The position numbers were made by a program, and so were the translations under genes. Under the pieces are notes generated by a model. It was given only the letters and a program-made list of their open reading frames with translations, ran no database searches and was not told the DNA's origin. 64,000 nucleotides of DNA from Thalassomonas sp. M1454 (GTDB taxonomy: Bacteria; Pseudomonadota; Gammaproteobacteria; Enterobacterales; Alteromonadaceae), in the NCBI RefSeq assembly GCF_007097525.1, contig NZ_VKDD01000001.1:321554-385553 (forward strand). The letters are read 5' to 3'. Each line of letters begins with the position of its first letter. The stretch's first letter is position 1. Below, in pieces: positions 18,755 to 27,578 of this stretch.

Positions 18755-19804
18755 CTATAGCACATACTTAGCAGTGAAATGTAAGTAGTTAGAATCAGCA
18801 TCTTGATTAGCCAACTCGTAATTACCTATTTCCACACCAAATGCTAATTCTTTAGTGTAATTTTTAAATAAGTTCACACCAACATGAGTTCTGTCAACAT
18901 CAGACTCTTCTGTTGTGGTATTACCATAAAATACGGTGCTGCGAATATCGTCATTCCAGAAGTGGCGATACGCAACCATAACTGAAGTAGTTTCTTCAAC
19001 TTCATCGGCAATTAAATCACGTGAAGCTGTAACACCAACATAACGACCTACTTCACCACCATGTACTTGGAAACGTAAGTCATCTTTACCAAAGGTTTTA
19101 ATCTTACCTGAGATACCAAAACCAAGTGCCGCTTCTTCATCATCATCTGAAGTTTGTAATTGACGAGCTACTGCAGCAATAGAGATAGAACCCCAATCAT
19201 CGCTGAAGGTATATTTACCAATAAGATCTGGAGCTGTATCGTTACCTGTTAAACCATTTTCAGTGTAAGTTTCAGGGTTTTCGATTGCTAGCTGTAAACC
19301 ACCATTGGTATAACGGATTTGGCCTTGTCGAATAAAGGCTACCGAATTTAACGGACCACCAAAATCGGCAGTTTCAGCTAAAGCGCCGGTGTTAACAAAG
19401 GTTGACCAAGTTTGACCAATCAATAAGTTTTCATATTTAATAAACGCATGACGTAAGCGTGGTTTAGATGAGTTAGAAATCGCTTCATTACCACCACCAC
19501 GAACTGCTTCACCATAAAAATCCATTTCAATAAAGGCAGTCACATCGCCATGTACATATTTAGTATTAAAGCGAGTTTCATTTGCTGTAATTGCAAAATT
19601 TTCTGTGTCTTCACCCTTTGAGCCGCCACCATACCAATATTCAGTCGCTGGTACATCGCCGTCAATATAACGGGCATCAACTTTTACATAACCACCAAAA
19701 GTAATACTGTCTTGATCACTAATTTTAATGGTGTAACCTGCATTTGCAGCACCTGTTAATAATGCTAGTCCTGTAGCTAAAGCTAGTTTGTTTCGTTTTA
19801 ACAT
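18755..19804 (-). CDS. DcaP-like trimeric outer-membrane porin
   Basis: A 349-aa beta-barrel protein with signal peptide MLKRNKLALATGLALLTGAANA and a C-terminal strand ending in aromatic-rich YLHFTAKYVL. The segments SITFGGYVKVDARYIDGD, ETRFNTKYVHGDVTAFIEMDFYG and LRHAFIKYENLLIGQTWSTF are characteristic of the DcaP porin family, which passes small organic acids. It lies 149 bp downstream of acs on the same strand. An acetate or short-acid uptake role is therefore reasonable, though inferred from position only. Confidence 0.85.
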   Translation of the reverse strand: MLKRNKLALATGLALLTGAANAGYTIKISDQDSITFGGYVKVDARYIDGDVPATEYWYGGGSKGEDTENFAITANETRFNTKYVHGDVTAFIEMDFYGEAVRGGGNEAISNSSKPRLRHAFIKYENLLIGQTWSTFVNTGALAETADFGGPLNSVAFIRQGQIRYTNGGLQLAIENPETYTENGLTGNDTAPDLIGKYTFSDDWGSISIAAVARQLQTSDDDEEAALGFGISGKIKTFGKDDLRFQVHGGEVGRYVGVTASRDLIADEVEETTSVMVAYRHFWNDDIRSTVFYGNTTTEESDVDRTHVGVNLFKNYTKELAFGVEIGNYELANQDADSNYLHFTAKYVL

Positions 19805-19872
19805 TTTTCACTCCCCATCGACTTCCCAGGTAGACTGCTAACATCCGTTCAGGCGATCTTTAGTTATTATAA

Positions 19873-19888
19873 GGGGAGTTACCTCCCC
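19873..19888. terminator. Short stem-loop between acs and porin
   Basis: GGGGAG and CTCCCC form a 6-bp stem with a TTAC loop. On the minus strand it is followed by TTATAATAA, not a strong T-run. It may partly terminate acs transcription or mark the 5' end of the porin transcript. Confidence 0.4.
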
Positions 19889-19953
19889 AATTTATTTAGT
19901 GTTAATTCCGACTTTATTGCTTATTGTTGTTATTAGTTATGCTGTCGTTAAAA

Positions 19954-21849
19954 TTATTCTTCTAACGTACTTAAGTCACCTTCGTCTTGCCCTAAAGCTC
20001 TCGCTTTAAGTACTCGACGCATAATTTTTCCTGAACGAGTTTTAGGCAATGAGTCAACAAACTCAACCGCTTCTGGCATCGCGATTTTACCCATTTCAGC
20101 ACCAACATGAGCTTTTAACTCAAGTGCTAACTTGTTATCTGCAACCACGCCATCTTTAAGAATTACGTAGGTATGAATAGCATTACCTTTTAGTTCATGA
20201 GGTAGGCCAACCGCTGCAGCTTCAGTAACTGACGGGTGACTTACTAATGCACTTTCTACTTCAGATGTACCTAAGCGATAACCACTGACTTTTAATACTT
20301 CGTCAATGCGGCCAATAACCCAGATGTAACCATCGTCGTCTTTCTTAGCACTGTCACCGGCAAGGTAGCGCCATTTGCCATCAACTTCTGCCCAGTACAA
20401 ATCTTTATAGCGCTGCGCATCTTTATAAACAGTTCGCGCCATACCCGGCCAAGGGTTGTTGATCATCAACTTACCTTCTTCATTAGCTGCAACCTCGACA
20501 CCATCGTCATTAACAATAGTGATTTCATTACCAAAGAATGGCTTAGTTGCAGATCCTGGTTTTAATGGTGTTACAGGCAATGGACAAATCATGAAACCAC
20601 CGGTTTCGGTTTGCCACCAGGTATCAATAATTGGACATTTACCATTACCAATTACGCTGTGATACCACTTCCACGCTTCAGGGTTTATTGGTTCACCAAC
20701 ACTACCGAGTAGTCTTAAACTAGACAGGTCATGTTTTTTCGGCCAACGCTCACCAAAGCGCATTAAGCCTCGAATTGCGGTAGGTGATGTATAAAGAATA
20801 TTGATGCCGTAGTTTTCAATAATTTGCCACCAACGGTTCGGGTAAGGATAGTTAGGAGCACCTTCATAAAGCATGATAGTGGCACCGTTAATCAGTGGAC
20901 CGTAAACAATATAACTGTGACCTGTGATCCAACCTGGATCGGCCGCACACCACCATCTATCTTGTGGCTTAATATCAAACGCCATACGGTGAGTTGTTGA
21001 GGTATAAACAGCATAACCGCCGTGAGTATGAACCATACCTTTTGGCTGGCCTGTTGTACCTGACGTGTAAAGGATAAATAGAGGATCTTCAGCTTCTGTA
21101 GGCTCAGTTTCACATGTGCTACCAGCAATAGGTAAAGCTTTTAAATCATGTAACCAAAAATCACGTGAAGGCTCCATTTCAACATCAAGTTCGTTGTTTT
21201 TAACACAAATACAAACTTCAATGCTTGGCGAGCGCTTCATAGCATCATCGGCAATTGATTTTAAATCAATTTGCTTACCACGACGCCAGCCGCCATCAGC
21301 AGTAATAAGAACACGTGAATGGGCTGCATCAATACGAGATGCTAATGCTTCGGTACTAAAACCACCATAAACTACAGAATGTACCGCGCCAATTTTGGCA
21401 CAAGCTAACATTGCAAAAACAAGCTCAGGAATTTGTGGCATGTAAATAGTAACTACATCACCTTTTTCAACGCCCATGCTTTTTAATACATTAGCAAATT
21501 GACACACTTCACGGTTTAATCCGTTGTATGAGAAATTACGTTTTTGACCGTTTTCACCTTCCCAGATAATGGCCATTTTATTACGGTTGGCATTTTCAAG
21601 GTGACGATCAATGGCATTGTGAACAATATTAATTTGACCACCATCGAACCATTTATAAAATGGTGCGTTGCTTTCATCTAAAACTGTATCCCACTTTTTA
21701 AACCAAGATAAAGTTTCAGCTTGCTCAGCCCAAAAACCTTCACGGTCTTCAACTGAGTACTTATACATAGCTTCGTAATCGCTAACATTCGCCTGATCGA
21801 TAACCTCTTGACTCGGATAAAAGATATCCGGGGTATTGGCTACATTCAT
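19954..21849 (-). CDS. acs: Acetyl-CoA synthetase
   Basis: Activates acetate to acetyl-CoA via acetyl-AMP, cytoplasmic. I start at the ATG at 21849, giving 631 aa, because GGAGA sits six bases upstream; a TTG/ATG-type extension to 21861 adds four residues. The adenylation motifs are intact: YTSGTTGQPKGMVHTHGGY, DTWWQTETGG, YRLGTSEVESAL, and the C-terminal PKTRSGKIMRR whose Lys is the catalytic, acetylation-regulated residue in the family. Twin 16-bp palindromes lie 112-160 bp upstream. The kinase/regulator pair further along the locus is of the type that controls acs in Vibrio. Confidence 0.97.
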   Translation of the reverse strand: MNVANTPDIFYPSQEVIDQANVSDYEAMYKYSVEDREGFWAEQAETLSWFKKWDTVLDESNAPFYKWFDGGQINIVHNAIDRHLENANRNKMAIIWEGENGQKRNFSYNGLNREVCQFANVLKSMGVEKGDVVTIYMPQIPELVFAMLACAKIGAVHSVVYGGFSTEALASRIDAAHSRVLITADGGWRRGKQIDLKSIADDAMKRSPSIEVCICVKNNELDVEMEPSRDFWLHDLKALPIAGSTCETEPTEAEDPLFILYTSGTTGQPKGMVHTHGGYAVYTSTTHRMAFDIKPQDRWWCAADPGWITGHSYIVYGPLINGATIMLYEGAPNYPYPNRWWQIIENYGINILYTSPTAIRGLMRFGERWPKKHDLSSLRLLGSVGEPINPEAWKWYHSVIGNGKCPIIDTWWQTETGGFMICPLPVTPLKPGSATKPFFGNEITIVNDDGVEVAANEEGKLMINNPWPGMARTVYKDAQRYKDLYWAEVDGKWRYLAGDSAKKDDDGYIWVIGRIDEVLKVSGYRLGTSEVESALVSHPSVTEAAAVGLPHELKGNAIHTYVILKDGVVADNKLALELKAHVGAEMGKIAMPEAVEFVDSLPKTRSGKIMRRVLKARALGQDEGDLSTLEE

Positions 21850-21960
21850 AATTTTCTCCATAACTTTGTTGTGGCATTTAGAAAAGATGAAAAAATGCCT
21901 AATAATTTTTTTATTTCAACTTGATGATATTAAGGTAGGGAAATTATGCTGTTATGAACA

Positions 21961-22009
21961 TTAGACCTAAGTCTAAAAACGGTCGAAATCGCCTTAGACC
22001 TTAGTCTAA
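21961..22009. promoter_or_regulatory. Twin 16-bp palindromes upstream of acs
   Basis: TTAGACCTAAGTCTAA at 21961-21976 and TTAGACCTTAGTCTAA at 21994-22009 differ at one central base. Their centres are 33 bp apart, about three helical turns. They lie between acs and the exonuclease gene and are well placed as activator sites for acs. The LuxR-type regulator encoded at 34109-34777 is a natural candidate to bind them, which is inference. Confidence 0.6.
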
Positions 22010-22058
22010 GTAAATTAAAACACGAGTAAGTAAAGCAGGCGCTTTATGCAGTAAATAA

Positions 22059-22760
22059 TTACTTCAGAAGGAATTCAGATAAAGGCGTAGAAAAGCCTTG
22101 TGGGTAATTTCGCATTTGCGCTAATAGTAACTCGGCCGTAGCAATAGCATCATTTAAGGCATTATGTTCGTGATGAGCTGGTAAGCCATAAGCTGCACGT
22201 AAATTTATTAAGCGCAACTGGGACGGATCAAAATGCTTTTGCGCACGTTCAAAGTGTTTTTTAGCTAACGCTAATGTATCAATGATAGGAAATACCGGAG
22301 CCATGCCATAAAGCTTAATACAGGCTTGCTCTAGAAAAGTTTTTTCAATATTAGCGTAATGCACCAACATAACTTTACCGGCTAAATCACTCAATAATTG
22401 CTCTATAACTTGTTCAAGCTGACAGCCATTAGCTTTTTCTGTATCGGTGATCTGATGAATAACTACATTGTCTTTATCCATATCACCATTACTACAAATA
22501 ATTTGGTGGTGACTTTGGCCTAATTTTATTAAGCCATTTTTAAAATTAACATAACCTACGCTAAGCAACTTATCTTGTTTGGCATTAAGTCCGGTTGTTT
22601 CAAAATCTAATGCCAAAATATCTACTTCACCTATTGCCTGTTCGGTGCTGGCAAAGGGAACTTTAAGAAATTCTTTTAACGGACCTTCTGGTGCTTTAGC
22701 TAGCAGCTTTTTACGCTTACTCTCTAAACTAAAAAAATAATCAACTAAGTTAGTGAACAC
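22059..22760 (-). CDS. 3'-5' exonuclease, DnaQ/PolC-epsilon-like
   Basis: A 233-aa DEDDh exonuclease-fold protein. The ExoI motif is LALDFETTGLNAKQDKLLSVG (Asp and Glu). The ExoIII region is HEHNALNDAIATAELLL, with the catalytic His and Asp. The preceding N-terminal 45 residues (FFSLESKRKKLLAKAPEGPLKEFL) are typical of the stand-alone type found beside DUF294/CBS proteins. It follows the DUF294 gene by 23 bp on the same strand, so the two form an operon. This pairing next to an acetate symporter recurs in gammaproteobacteria, though the shared role is not known. Confidence 0.87.
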   Translation of the reverse strand: MFTNLVDYFFSLESKRKKLLAKAPEGPLKEFLKVPFASTEQAIGEVDILALDFETTGLNAKQDKLLSVGYVNFKNGLIKLGQSHHQIICSNGDMDKDNVVIHQITDTEKANGCQLEQVIEQLLSDLAGKVMLVHYANIEKTFLEQACIKLYGMAPVFPIIDTLALAKKHFERAQKHFDPSQLRLINLRAAYGLPAHHEHNALNDAIATAELLLAQMRNYPQGFSTPLSEFLLK

Positions 22761-22783
22761 AATACTTTAACTCTCTGTTTTGC

Positions 22784-24643
22784 TTAGCTATAAGTCGTTT
22801 GACGACTATTTTGCATAGATTTAATCACTTTAAAAGCATCTTTAAGGTGCTCTCGCTCAAGCCGAGATATTTCTTTTGGCGCTAAATAATTATCTGGTTC
22901 AGTATTGGCTTGTAATTGTCTTGCTTGGTGTTCAACCCTTAGCATACCTAAAAACTCATAAGCATCGATTAAACTGGCTGCAGACTTGCTACTTAACGAT
23001 GGCGTACCTGATGCTTGTCGCAATCGGTCAATTGTATTTACCGCTTCTATTCCTTCCGATAAAGCATAAATTCTGGCTAAGTCGACAATAGGGGCAATAC
23101 CATTGTGTTTTAAATCTAAAGTCTTCTTATTTTTACCATTTGAGATCAAAACAAAATCACGGAAAAAGCCTAATGGTGGTCTAAGTTTTAACGCGTTACC
23201 CGATAAATGTGCCACAAATAAAGTATTGGCTTTAGTTTTGTTGAGCATTTTTGCGCGTACGCCGGCAAGTAATGAAGCATCACCACACACCGTATTTAAA
23301 TCAAAGAAAATACTACTATGCATTAATGCTAGTGGTTCAGGTTGGTTAATCCATTTATCAAAGTACTGACCCCACACTTTTGCCGGTTGACGCCATTTTG
23401 GGTTAGTCGCCATAACATTGCCAGGACAGTAAATAAAATTACATGCCGCTAAACCATCACTGACAAACTTGGCCAAGTCAGCAAACCATTTATCATCTTC
23501 TGGTTGCATATCGTCGCTAATGATTAGCGCGTTATCTTGATCAGAATGAGCAAATTGCTCTTGTCTAGCCTGAGAGCCAGCAGCCATCCACGCATAAGGT
23601 ACTGGAGCTGGGCCTATTTGTTTTTCGGCCATTTCAATTAAGCGCATAGTAAATGAGCCGGTAATGGCACTTATGGTTTTGCCAACATGATCTGCCGTAG
23701 TACCAAGTTTGGCCATCCTAATTTGTAATTTAGGTAATAATTCAGCAATTTTAGCTAGCTCAACAACCGTATTCGCCTTACGAATAGTGCTCGCCATATT
23801 AACCGCATTTAAACCTTCTTGATTCATTAAATCTGTAACGGTAACCATACCCGCTAGTTTGCCATTTTTGGTGACCGGTAAATGATGAATCCTGCCACTG
23901 GTCATTTTAATCAAGGCATCGTGAGCACTATGGTTCACATCGATTAGCTGCACGTTAGAGGTCATAATATCGCTCACCGGTTGAGTTACCGCTAAACCTT
24001 GAGCAATACAGCGACGACGTAAATCTTTATCAGTTACTATGCCCGCAAGCTCATCATTAGTGACCACTACTAAACACGAAAAGCCCAACTCGGTCATCTT
24101 AATTGCCGCGTCTTGAATACTTTGTTTCGAATCAATCGTAACTGCTGGCGCATGGTAAAAGTCACTTATCGACATATTCATCAGTGTTGAAGACACAATA
24201 GCCTCTTCATTAATGCTTGCGACTTTATTTTGTAAACGCTCACCTGCCGTATTCATAAAGAACGCGAACACTTCAGGGTAATCTTTAATAATTACCTTTA
24301 ACTCTTCGTAATCGATAACACAAAGTAAGGTGTCCTCTTCAGGGATCACCTTAATGTTTTCTTTTCTATCGGTGCGACAAAAGACACTACAGATATCACC
24401 TTCGCCATATTTACCTAAAAGTTCACCATCTTCGCCATTACTCATATCATAATAAGCTAGCGCGCCTTTACGTAAAAAATACAAACTTGGCTGATCAATT
24501 CCTTGTGGCGGCAAAGGCTCACCTTCACGCACATAACAGATACTGATCTGATTAATAACCTGACCAATAGCACTATCTGATAATTGATTAAATGGTTCTA
24601 TCGCTTTGATAAAATCATGAATGTCTGCCAACTCTGTACTCAT
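22784..24643 (-). CDS. cNMP-binding / CBS-pair / DUF294 nucleotidyltransferase-like protein
   Basis: A 619-aa cytoplasmic protein with three parts. Residues 1-130 form a cyclic-nucleotide-binding-type domain (REGEPLPPQGIDQPSLYFLRKGALAYYD). Residues about 150-280 hold two CBS motifs with DKDLRRRCIAQGL and HHLPVTKNGKLAGMVTVTDL. The rest is a DUF294 nucleotidyltransferase-like region (AAGSQARQEQFAHSDQDNALI) with its C-terminal helical partner. The GS...D-x-D pattern of the transferase fold is kept. It is divergent from the DUF4212/symporter operon across 733 bp. A role in nucleotide sensing for acetate use is plausible but unproven. Confidence 0.88.
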   Translation of the reverse strand: MSTELADIHDFIKAIEPFNQLSDSAIGQVINQISICYVREGEPLPPQGIDQPSLYFLRKGALAYYDMSNGEDGELLGKYGEGDICSVFCRTDRKENIKVIPEEDTLLCVIDYEELKVIIKDYPEVFAFFMNTAGERLQNKVASINEEAIVSSTLMNMSISDFYHAPAVTIDSKQSIQDAAIKMTELGFSCLVVVTNDELAGIVTDKDLRRRCIAQGLAVTQPVSDIMTSNVQLIDVNHSAHDALIKMTSGRIHHLPVTKNGKLAGMVTVTDLMNQEGLNAVNMASTIRKANTVVELAKIAELLPKLQIRMAKLGTTADHVGKTISAITGSFTMRLIEMAEKQIGPAPVPYAWMAAGSQARQEQFAHSDQDNALIISDDMQPEDDKWFADLAKFVSDGLAACNFIYCPGNVMATNPKWRQPAKVWGQYFDKWINQPEPLALMHSSIFFDLNTVCGDASLLAGVRAKMLNKTKANTLFVAHLSGNALKLRPPLGFFRDFVLISNGKNKKTLDLKHNGIAPIVDLARIYALSEGIEAVNTIDRLRQASGTPSLSSKSAASLIDAYEFLGMLRVEHQARQLQANTEPDNYLAPKEISRLEREHLKDAFKVIKSMQNSRQTTYS

Positions 24644-24741
24644 CTAAAGTTCAACCTAGTTATATCGCATACTAATAGTTTTACTTGATCACCGAAGTTA
24701 ACTCAACCAATAGCCACAAAACCTAGACTAAAGGTGTAGAC

Positions 24742-24760
24742 CAAGGTGTCTGACACCTTG
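24742..24760. repeat. REP-like palindrome CAAGGTGTCTGACACCTTG
   Basis: Perfect 9-bp arms around a single T. It is identical in core to copies at 3950-3972 and 24932-24954. It stands at the gene-distal edge of the hairpin array in the divergent gap. Confidence 0.8.
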
Positions 24761-24775
24761 ATATTGAGTTGCTCT

Positions 24776-25160
24776 TGACTAAAGCCGATAGGCTTCTGTT
24801 GATAAGCTTTATGATGAACTAATAAAGTATATGAAAACTCCAACCGCAGGTTGCTGTCGTCAGGATTTATGAGGTACGAATAAATATGCTATAGACTCTT
24901 TTTTGACTAAAGCTGAAAGCTAATATAAAAAATCAAGGTGTCTGACACCTTGATGTAAACTCGCTCTTGACTAAAGCCGATAGGCTTCTGTTGATAAGCT
25001 TTATGATGAACCAATAAAGCATATGAAAACTCCAACCGATAGGCTTCTGTCGTATAGGTTTAATAAGAATTATTAAACCTGTTATAGACTTGCTCTTGAC
25101 TACAACCGACAGGTTGCTGTCGATAGGGTTTATGAGGTACGAATAAATCCGGTATAGACT
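24776..25160. repeat. Tandem array of six paired-hairpin units
   Basis: The 733-bp gap 24644-25376 holds a tandem array with units starting at stems 24782, 24841, 24909, 24974, 25033 and 25103 (spacing 59-70 bp). Each unit has a first small stem (AAGCC-GATA-GGCTT or CAACC-GACA-GGTTG), a CTGT(C/T)G linker, a second stem (TTTAT...ATAAA; in unit 5 a perfect 11-bp-arm palindrome at 25056-25080) and a (TA)GACT end. Units 1 and 4, with their flanking palindromes, form a roughly 100-bp direct repeat about 191 bp apart. No ORF spans it. Function is unknown. Confidence 0.75.
24932..24954. repeat. REP-like palindrome inside the hairpin array
   Basis: Another copy of the CAAGGTGTCTGACACCTTG core, here with 11-bp arms, inserted in the degenerate third array unit. 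Its relation to the flanking units matches that of the 24742 copy, so array and palindrome were duplicated together. Confidence 0.8.
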
Positions 25161-25237
25161 AAAGTTTAATATTCTTCCCTCCCCATCATTGCTAGTGTGT
25201 TAGTTAGAAAAAGATTTTGCCGATGATTTGTAGGTCT

Positions 25238-25281
25238 TTTTGCCTAACTAATTAGCTTCAACATTAGTATGTTAGGTAAAA
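25238..25281. promoter_or_regulatory. Inverted repeat upstream of the symporter operon
   Basis: TTTTGCCTAAC (25238-25248) and GTTAGGTAAAA (25271-25281) are inverted with one mismatch and 22 bp between them. They lie about 100 bp before the DUF4212 start, where an operator for the symporter operon would be expected. No regulator can be assigned. Confidence 0.35.
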
Positions 25282-25376
25282 GCTCCAATAGATGCAGTAT
25301 CGCTAGTCTTCTTCCTTAACTGATACTTACAACAAGATTTAATAATTATAAAAATATCTATAACGAGGAGAACATT

Positions 25377-25625
25377 GTGGAGAATAACGCAAATTATTGG
25401 CGCGAAAATCTACGCCTAATACTTATCTGCCTTGTCATTTGGTTTGTAGTTTCATTTGGCTTTGGCTTGCTTTTAGTTGAGCCGTTAAATGAAATCAGAC
25501 TCGGTGGTTACAAGCTAGGTTTCTGGTTCGCGCAACAAGGCTCTATTTACACGTTTGTTGCTTTAGTTTTCTGGTATTCATCGCAGATGAACAAACTAGA
25601 CAAAAAATATAACGTCGAGGAATAA
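25377..25625 (+). CDS. DUF4212 small subunit of sodium/solute symporter
   Basis: An 82-aa membrane protein with two helices (about 14-34 and 53-72) and the DUF4212 hallmarks YWRENLRLILICLVIWFVVSFGFGLLL. I use the GTG at 25377, which has a GAGGAG six bases upstream. It ends 3 bp before the large symporter gene. The family always accompanies VC_2705-type symporters and is thought to be a small accessory subunit. A second related protein is encoded at 34934. Confidence 0.9.
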   Translation: MENNANYWRENLRLILICLVIWFVVSFGFGLLLVEPLNEIRLGGYKLGFWFAQQGSIYTFVALVFWYSSQMNKLDKKYNVEE

Positions 25626-25628
25626 GCA

Positions 25629-27365
25629 ATGGATGAGTTAAAACTATATACATATATTGCCGTATTTGGCTCGTTTGCCATTTATTTCGGTATCGCTTGG
25701 TGGGCTCGAGCAGGCTCAACTAGTGATTTCTACGTTGCTGGTGGTGGCGTTACGCCAATACAAAACGGTATGGCGATTGGTGCCGATTGGATGAGTGCTG
25801 CATCATTCATTTCAATGGCTGGTCTTATTGCTTTCTTAGGTTACGGTGGCTCAGTATTCTTAATGGGTTGGACTGGTGGCTACGTATTACTTGCAACATT
25901 GCTTGCACCATACATGCGTAAACACGGTAAGTTCACTGTACCTGAGTTTATTAGTGATCGTTATTACTCAAAAACGGCACGTGTTGTAGCTGTTGTTTGT
26001 TTAATTATTGCCTCGCTAACTTACATCATTGGTCAAATGAAAGGTGTAGGTGTTGCCTTCTCTCGCTTCTTAGAAGTTGATTACGGCTTAGGTTTAGGCA
26101 TAGGTATGATGGTTGTTTGGGTGTATGCAGTACTTGGTGGTATGAAAGGTATTACTTACACGCAAATCGCGCAATATTGTGTACTTATTTTTGCTTACAC
26201 AATTCCTGCAGTATTCATTTCATTACAACTAACTGGTAACCCTATTCCGCAACTTGGTTTAGGTAGTACTTTAGCTGACGGTAGTGGCGTTTACTTACTT
26301 GATAAACTTGACTTAGTTGTTACTGATTTAGGCTTTAAAGAGTACACCACAGACAATATGGGCGGCACATTAAACATGTTCGCTTACACTATGTCTCTTA
26401 TGATCGGTACTGCTGGTTTACCTCATGTAATTATGCGCTTCTTCACTGTACCTTCAGTACAAGCAGCTCGTTCTTCAGCAGGGTACGCTTTAGTATTTAT
26501 CGCTTTACTTTACACTGTTGCTCCTGCAGTAGGTGCAATGGCTCGCTTTAACTTAATGAACACAATTGAACCAGAAGCTGGTCAACACATGGTTTATGAA
26601 GAGCGTCCACAGTGGTTTAAAGACTGGGAAAATACTGGTTTACTTAAGTTTGAAGATAAAAACGGTGACGGTAAAGTTCAATACGTAGCGGATGCTGAGA
26701 AAAATGAAATGGTTAAAGTTGACCGTGACATTATGGTTCTTGCAAACCCTGCGATTGCAAACTTACCTAACTGGGTTATAGCTTTAGTTGCCGCCGGTGG
26801 TTTAGCCGCTGCACTATCAACAGCAGCCGGTTTATTATTAGCAATATCATCCTCTATTTCACATGATTTAATGAAAGGGGTGCTTACGCCAGACTTGTCG
26901 GAGAAAGCAGAGCTTAGAGCCAGTCGTATTGTAATGACCATCTCTATCTTAATATCTGGTTATCTCGGTCTCAACCCGCCTGGATTTGCCGCCGGTACGG
27001 TTGCTCTAGCCTTTGGTTTAGCTGCATCGTCAATATTCCCGGCATTAATGATGGGTATCTTCTCGAAGAAGATCAGTGGTAAAGCTGCAGTAGCTGGTAT
27101 GTGTTCTGGTATCGGTGTAACTATGCTGTACGTGTTCCAACACAAGGGCATTATGTTTATCCCTGGCACTTCATTTATGGGTGGCTTAGAGCAAAACTGG
27201 TTCTTCGGTATTTCACCAAACGCATTTGGTGCAGTTGGTGCATTAGTTAACTTTGCTGTTGCATTTGCAGTATGTAAAGCAACTGGTGAAGCGCCTGAAG
27301 AAATTCAACATTTAGTTGAAAACATGCGTATACCAAAAGGTGCAGGTGAAGCTCACGCTCACTAA
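25629..27365 (+). CDS. Sodium:solute symporter, VC_2705 subfamily (acetate symporter-like)
   Basis: A 578-aa SSF/SLC5 transporter of about thirteen helices related to ActP; it likely takes up acetate with a cation. Core segments such as ADWMSAASFISMAGLIAFLGYGG, GQMKGVGVAFSRF and LAAALSTAAGLLLAISSSISHDLMK are typical. A long loop after residue 320 carries DKNGDGKVQYVAD, an EF-hand-like calcium loop. It is co-transcribed with the DUF4212 subunit and ended by a terminator. The acetate assignment rests on family plus the acs/crbS neighbours. Confidence 0.88.
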   Translation: MDELKLYTYIAVFGSFAIYFGIAWWARAGSTSDFYVAGGGVTPIQNGMAIGADWMSAASFISMAGLIAFLGYGGSVFLMGWTGGYVLLATLLAPYMRKHGKFTVPEFISDRYYSKTARVVAVVCLIIASLTYIIGQMKGVGVAFSRFLEVDYGLGLGIGMMVVWVYAVLGGMKGITYTQIAQYCVLIFAYTIPAVFISLQLTGNPIPQLGLGSTLADGSGVYLLDKLDLVVTDLGFKEYTTDNMGGTLNMFAYTMSLMIGTAGLPHVIMRFFTVPSVQAARSSAGYALVFIALLYTVAPAVGAMARFNLMNTIEPEAGQHMVYEERPQWFKDWENTGLLKFEDKNGDGKVQYVADAEKNEMVKVDRDIMVLANPAIANLPNWVIALVAAGGLAAALSTAAGLLLAISSSISHDLMKGVLTPDLSEKAELRASRIVMTISILISGYLGLNPPGFAAGTVALAFGLAASSIFPALMMGIFSKKISGKAAVAGMCSGIGVTMLYVFQHKGIMFIPGTSFMGGLEQNWFFGISPNAFGAVGALVNFAVAFAVCKATGEAPEEIQHLVENMRIPKGAGEAHAH

Positions 27366-27381
27366 TAACCTTGAGTAATTA

Positions 27382-27410
27382 ATAAAGGCTCCTACGGGAG
27401 TCTTTATTTT
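27382..27410 (+). terminator. Terminator of the symporter operon
   Basis: AAAGGCTCC and GGAGTCTTT form a 9-bp stem with one G-T pair and a TACG loop, followed by ATTTT. It lies 17 bp after the symporter stop. The 27411-27578 stretch after it is very AT-rich and probably holds the promoter of the next gene. Confidence 0.8.
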
Positions 27411-27578
27411 ATCAAAATTAAAATAAATCAAATTAAAACAATAAACTATAAGCATTTGTTATTTTATACTCGCAATTAATATGAAATACTAAATACATAT
27501 AGTTTCCAATCTCTGCCAAGCTCGATAATGATCAATTTTGGCATTTTTGCTTAGCATTCATTCATAGGAAAATGTTTG

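Noticed and set aside
24776-25160. Array considered as a CRISPR
   Set aside because: Units are not identical repeats with unique spacers; the whole unit is repeated and self-complementary, and no cas gene is present.
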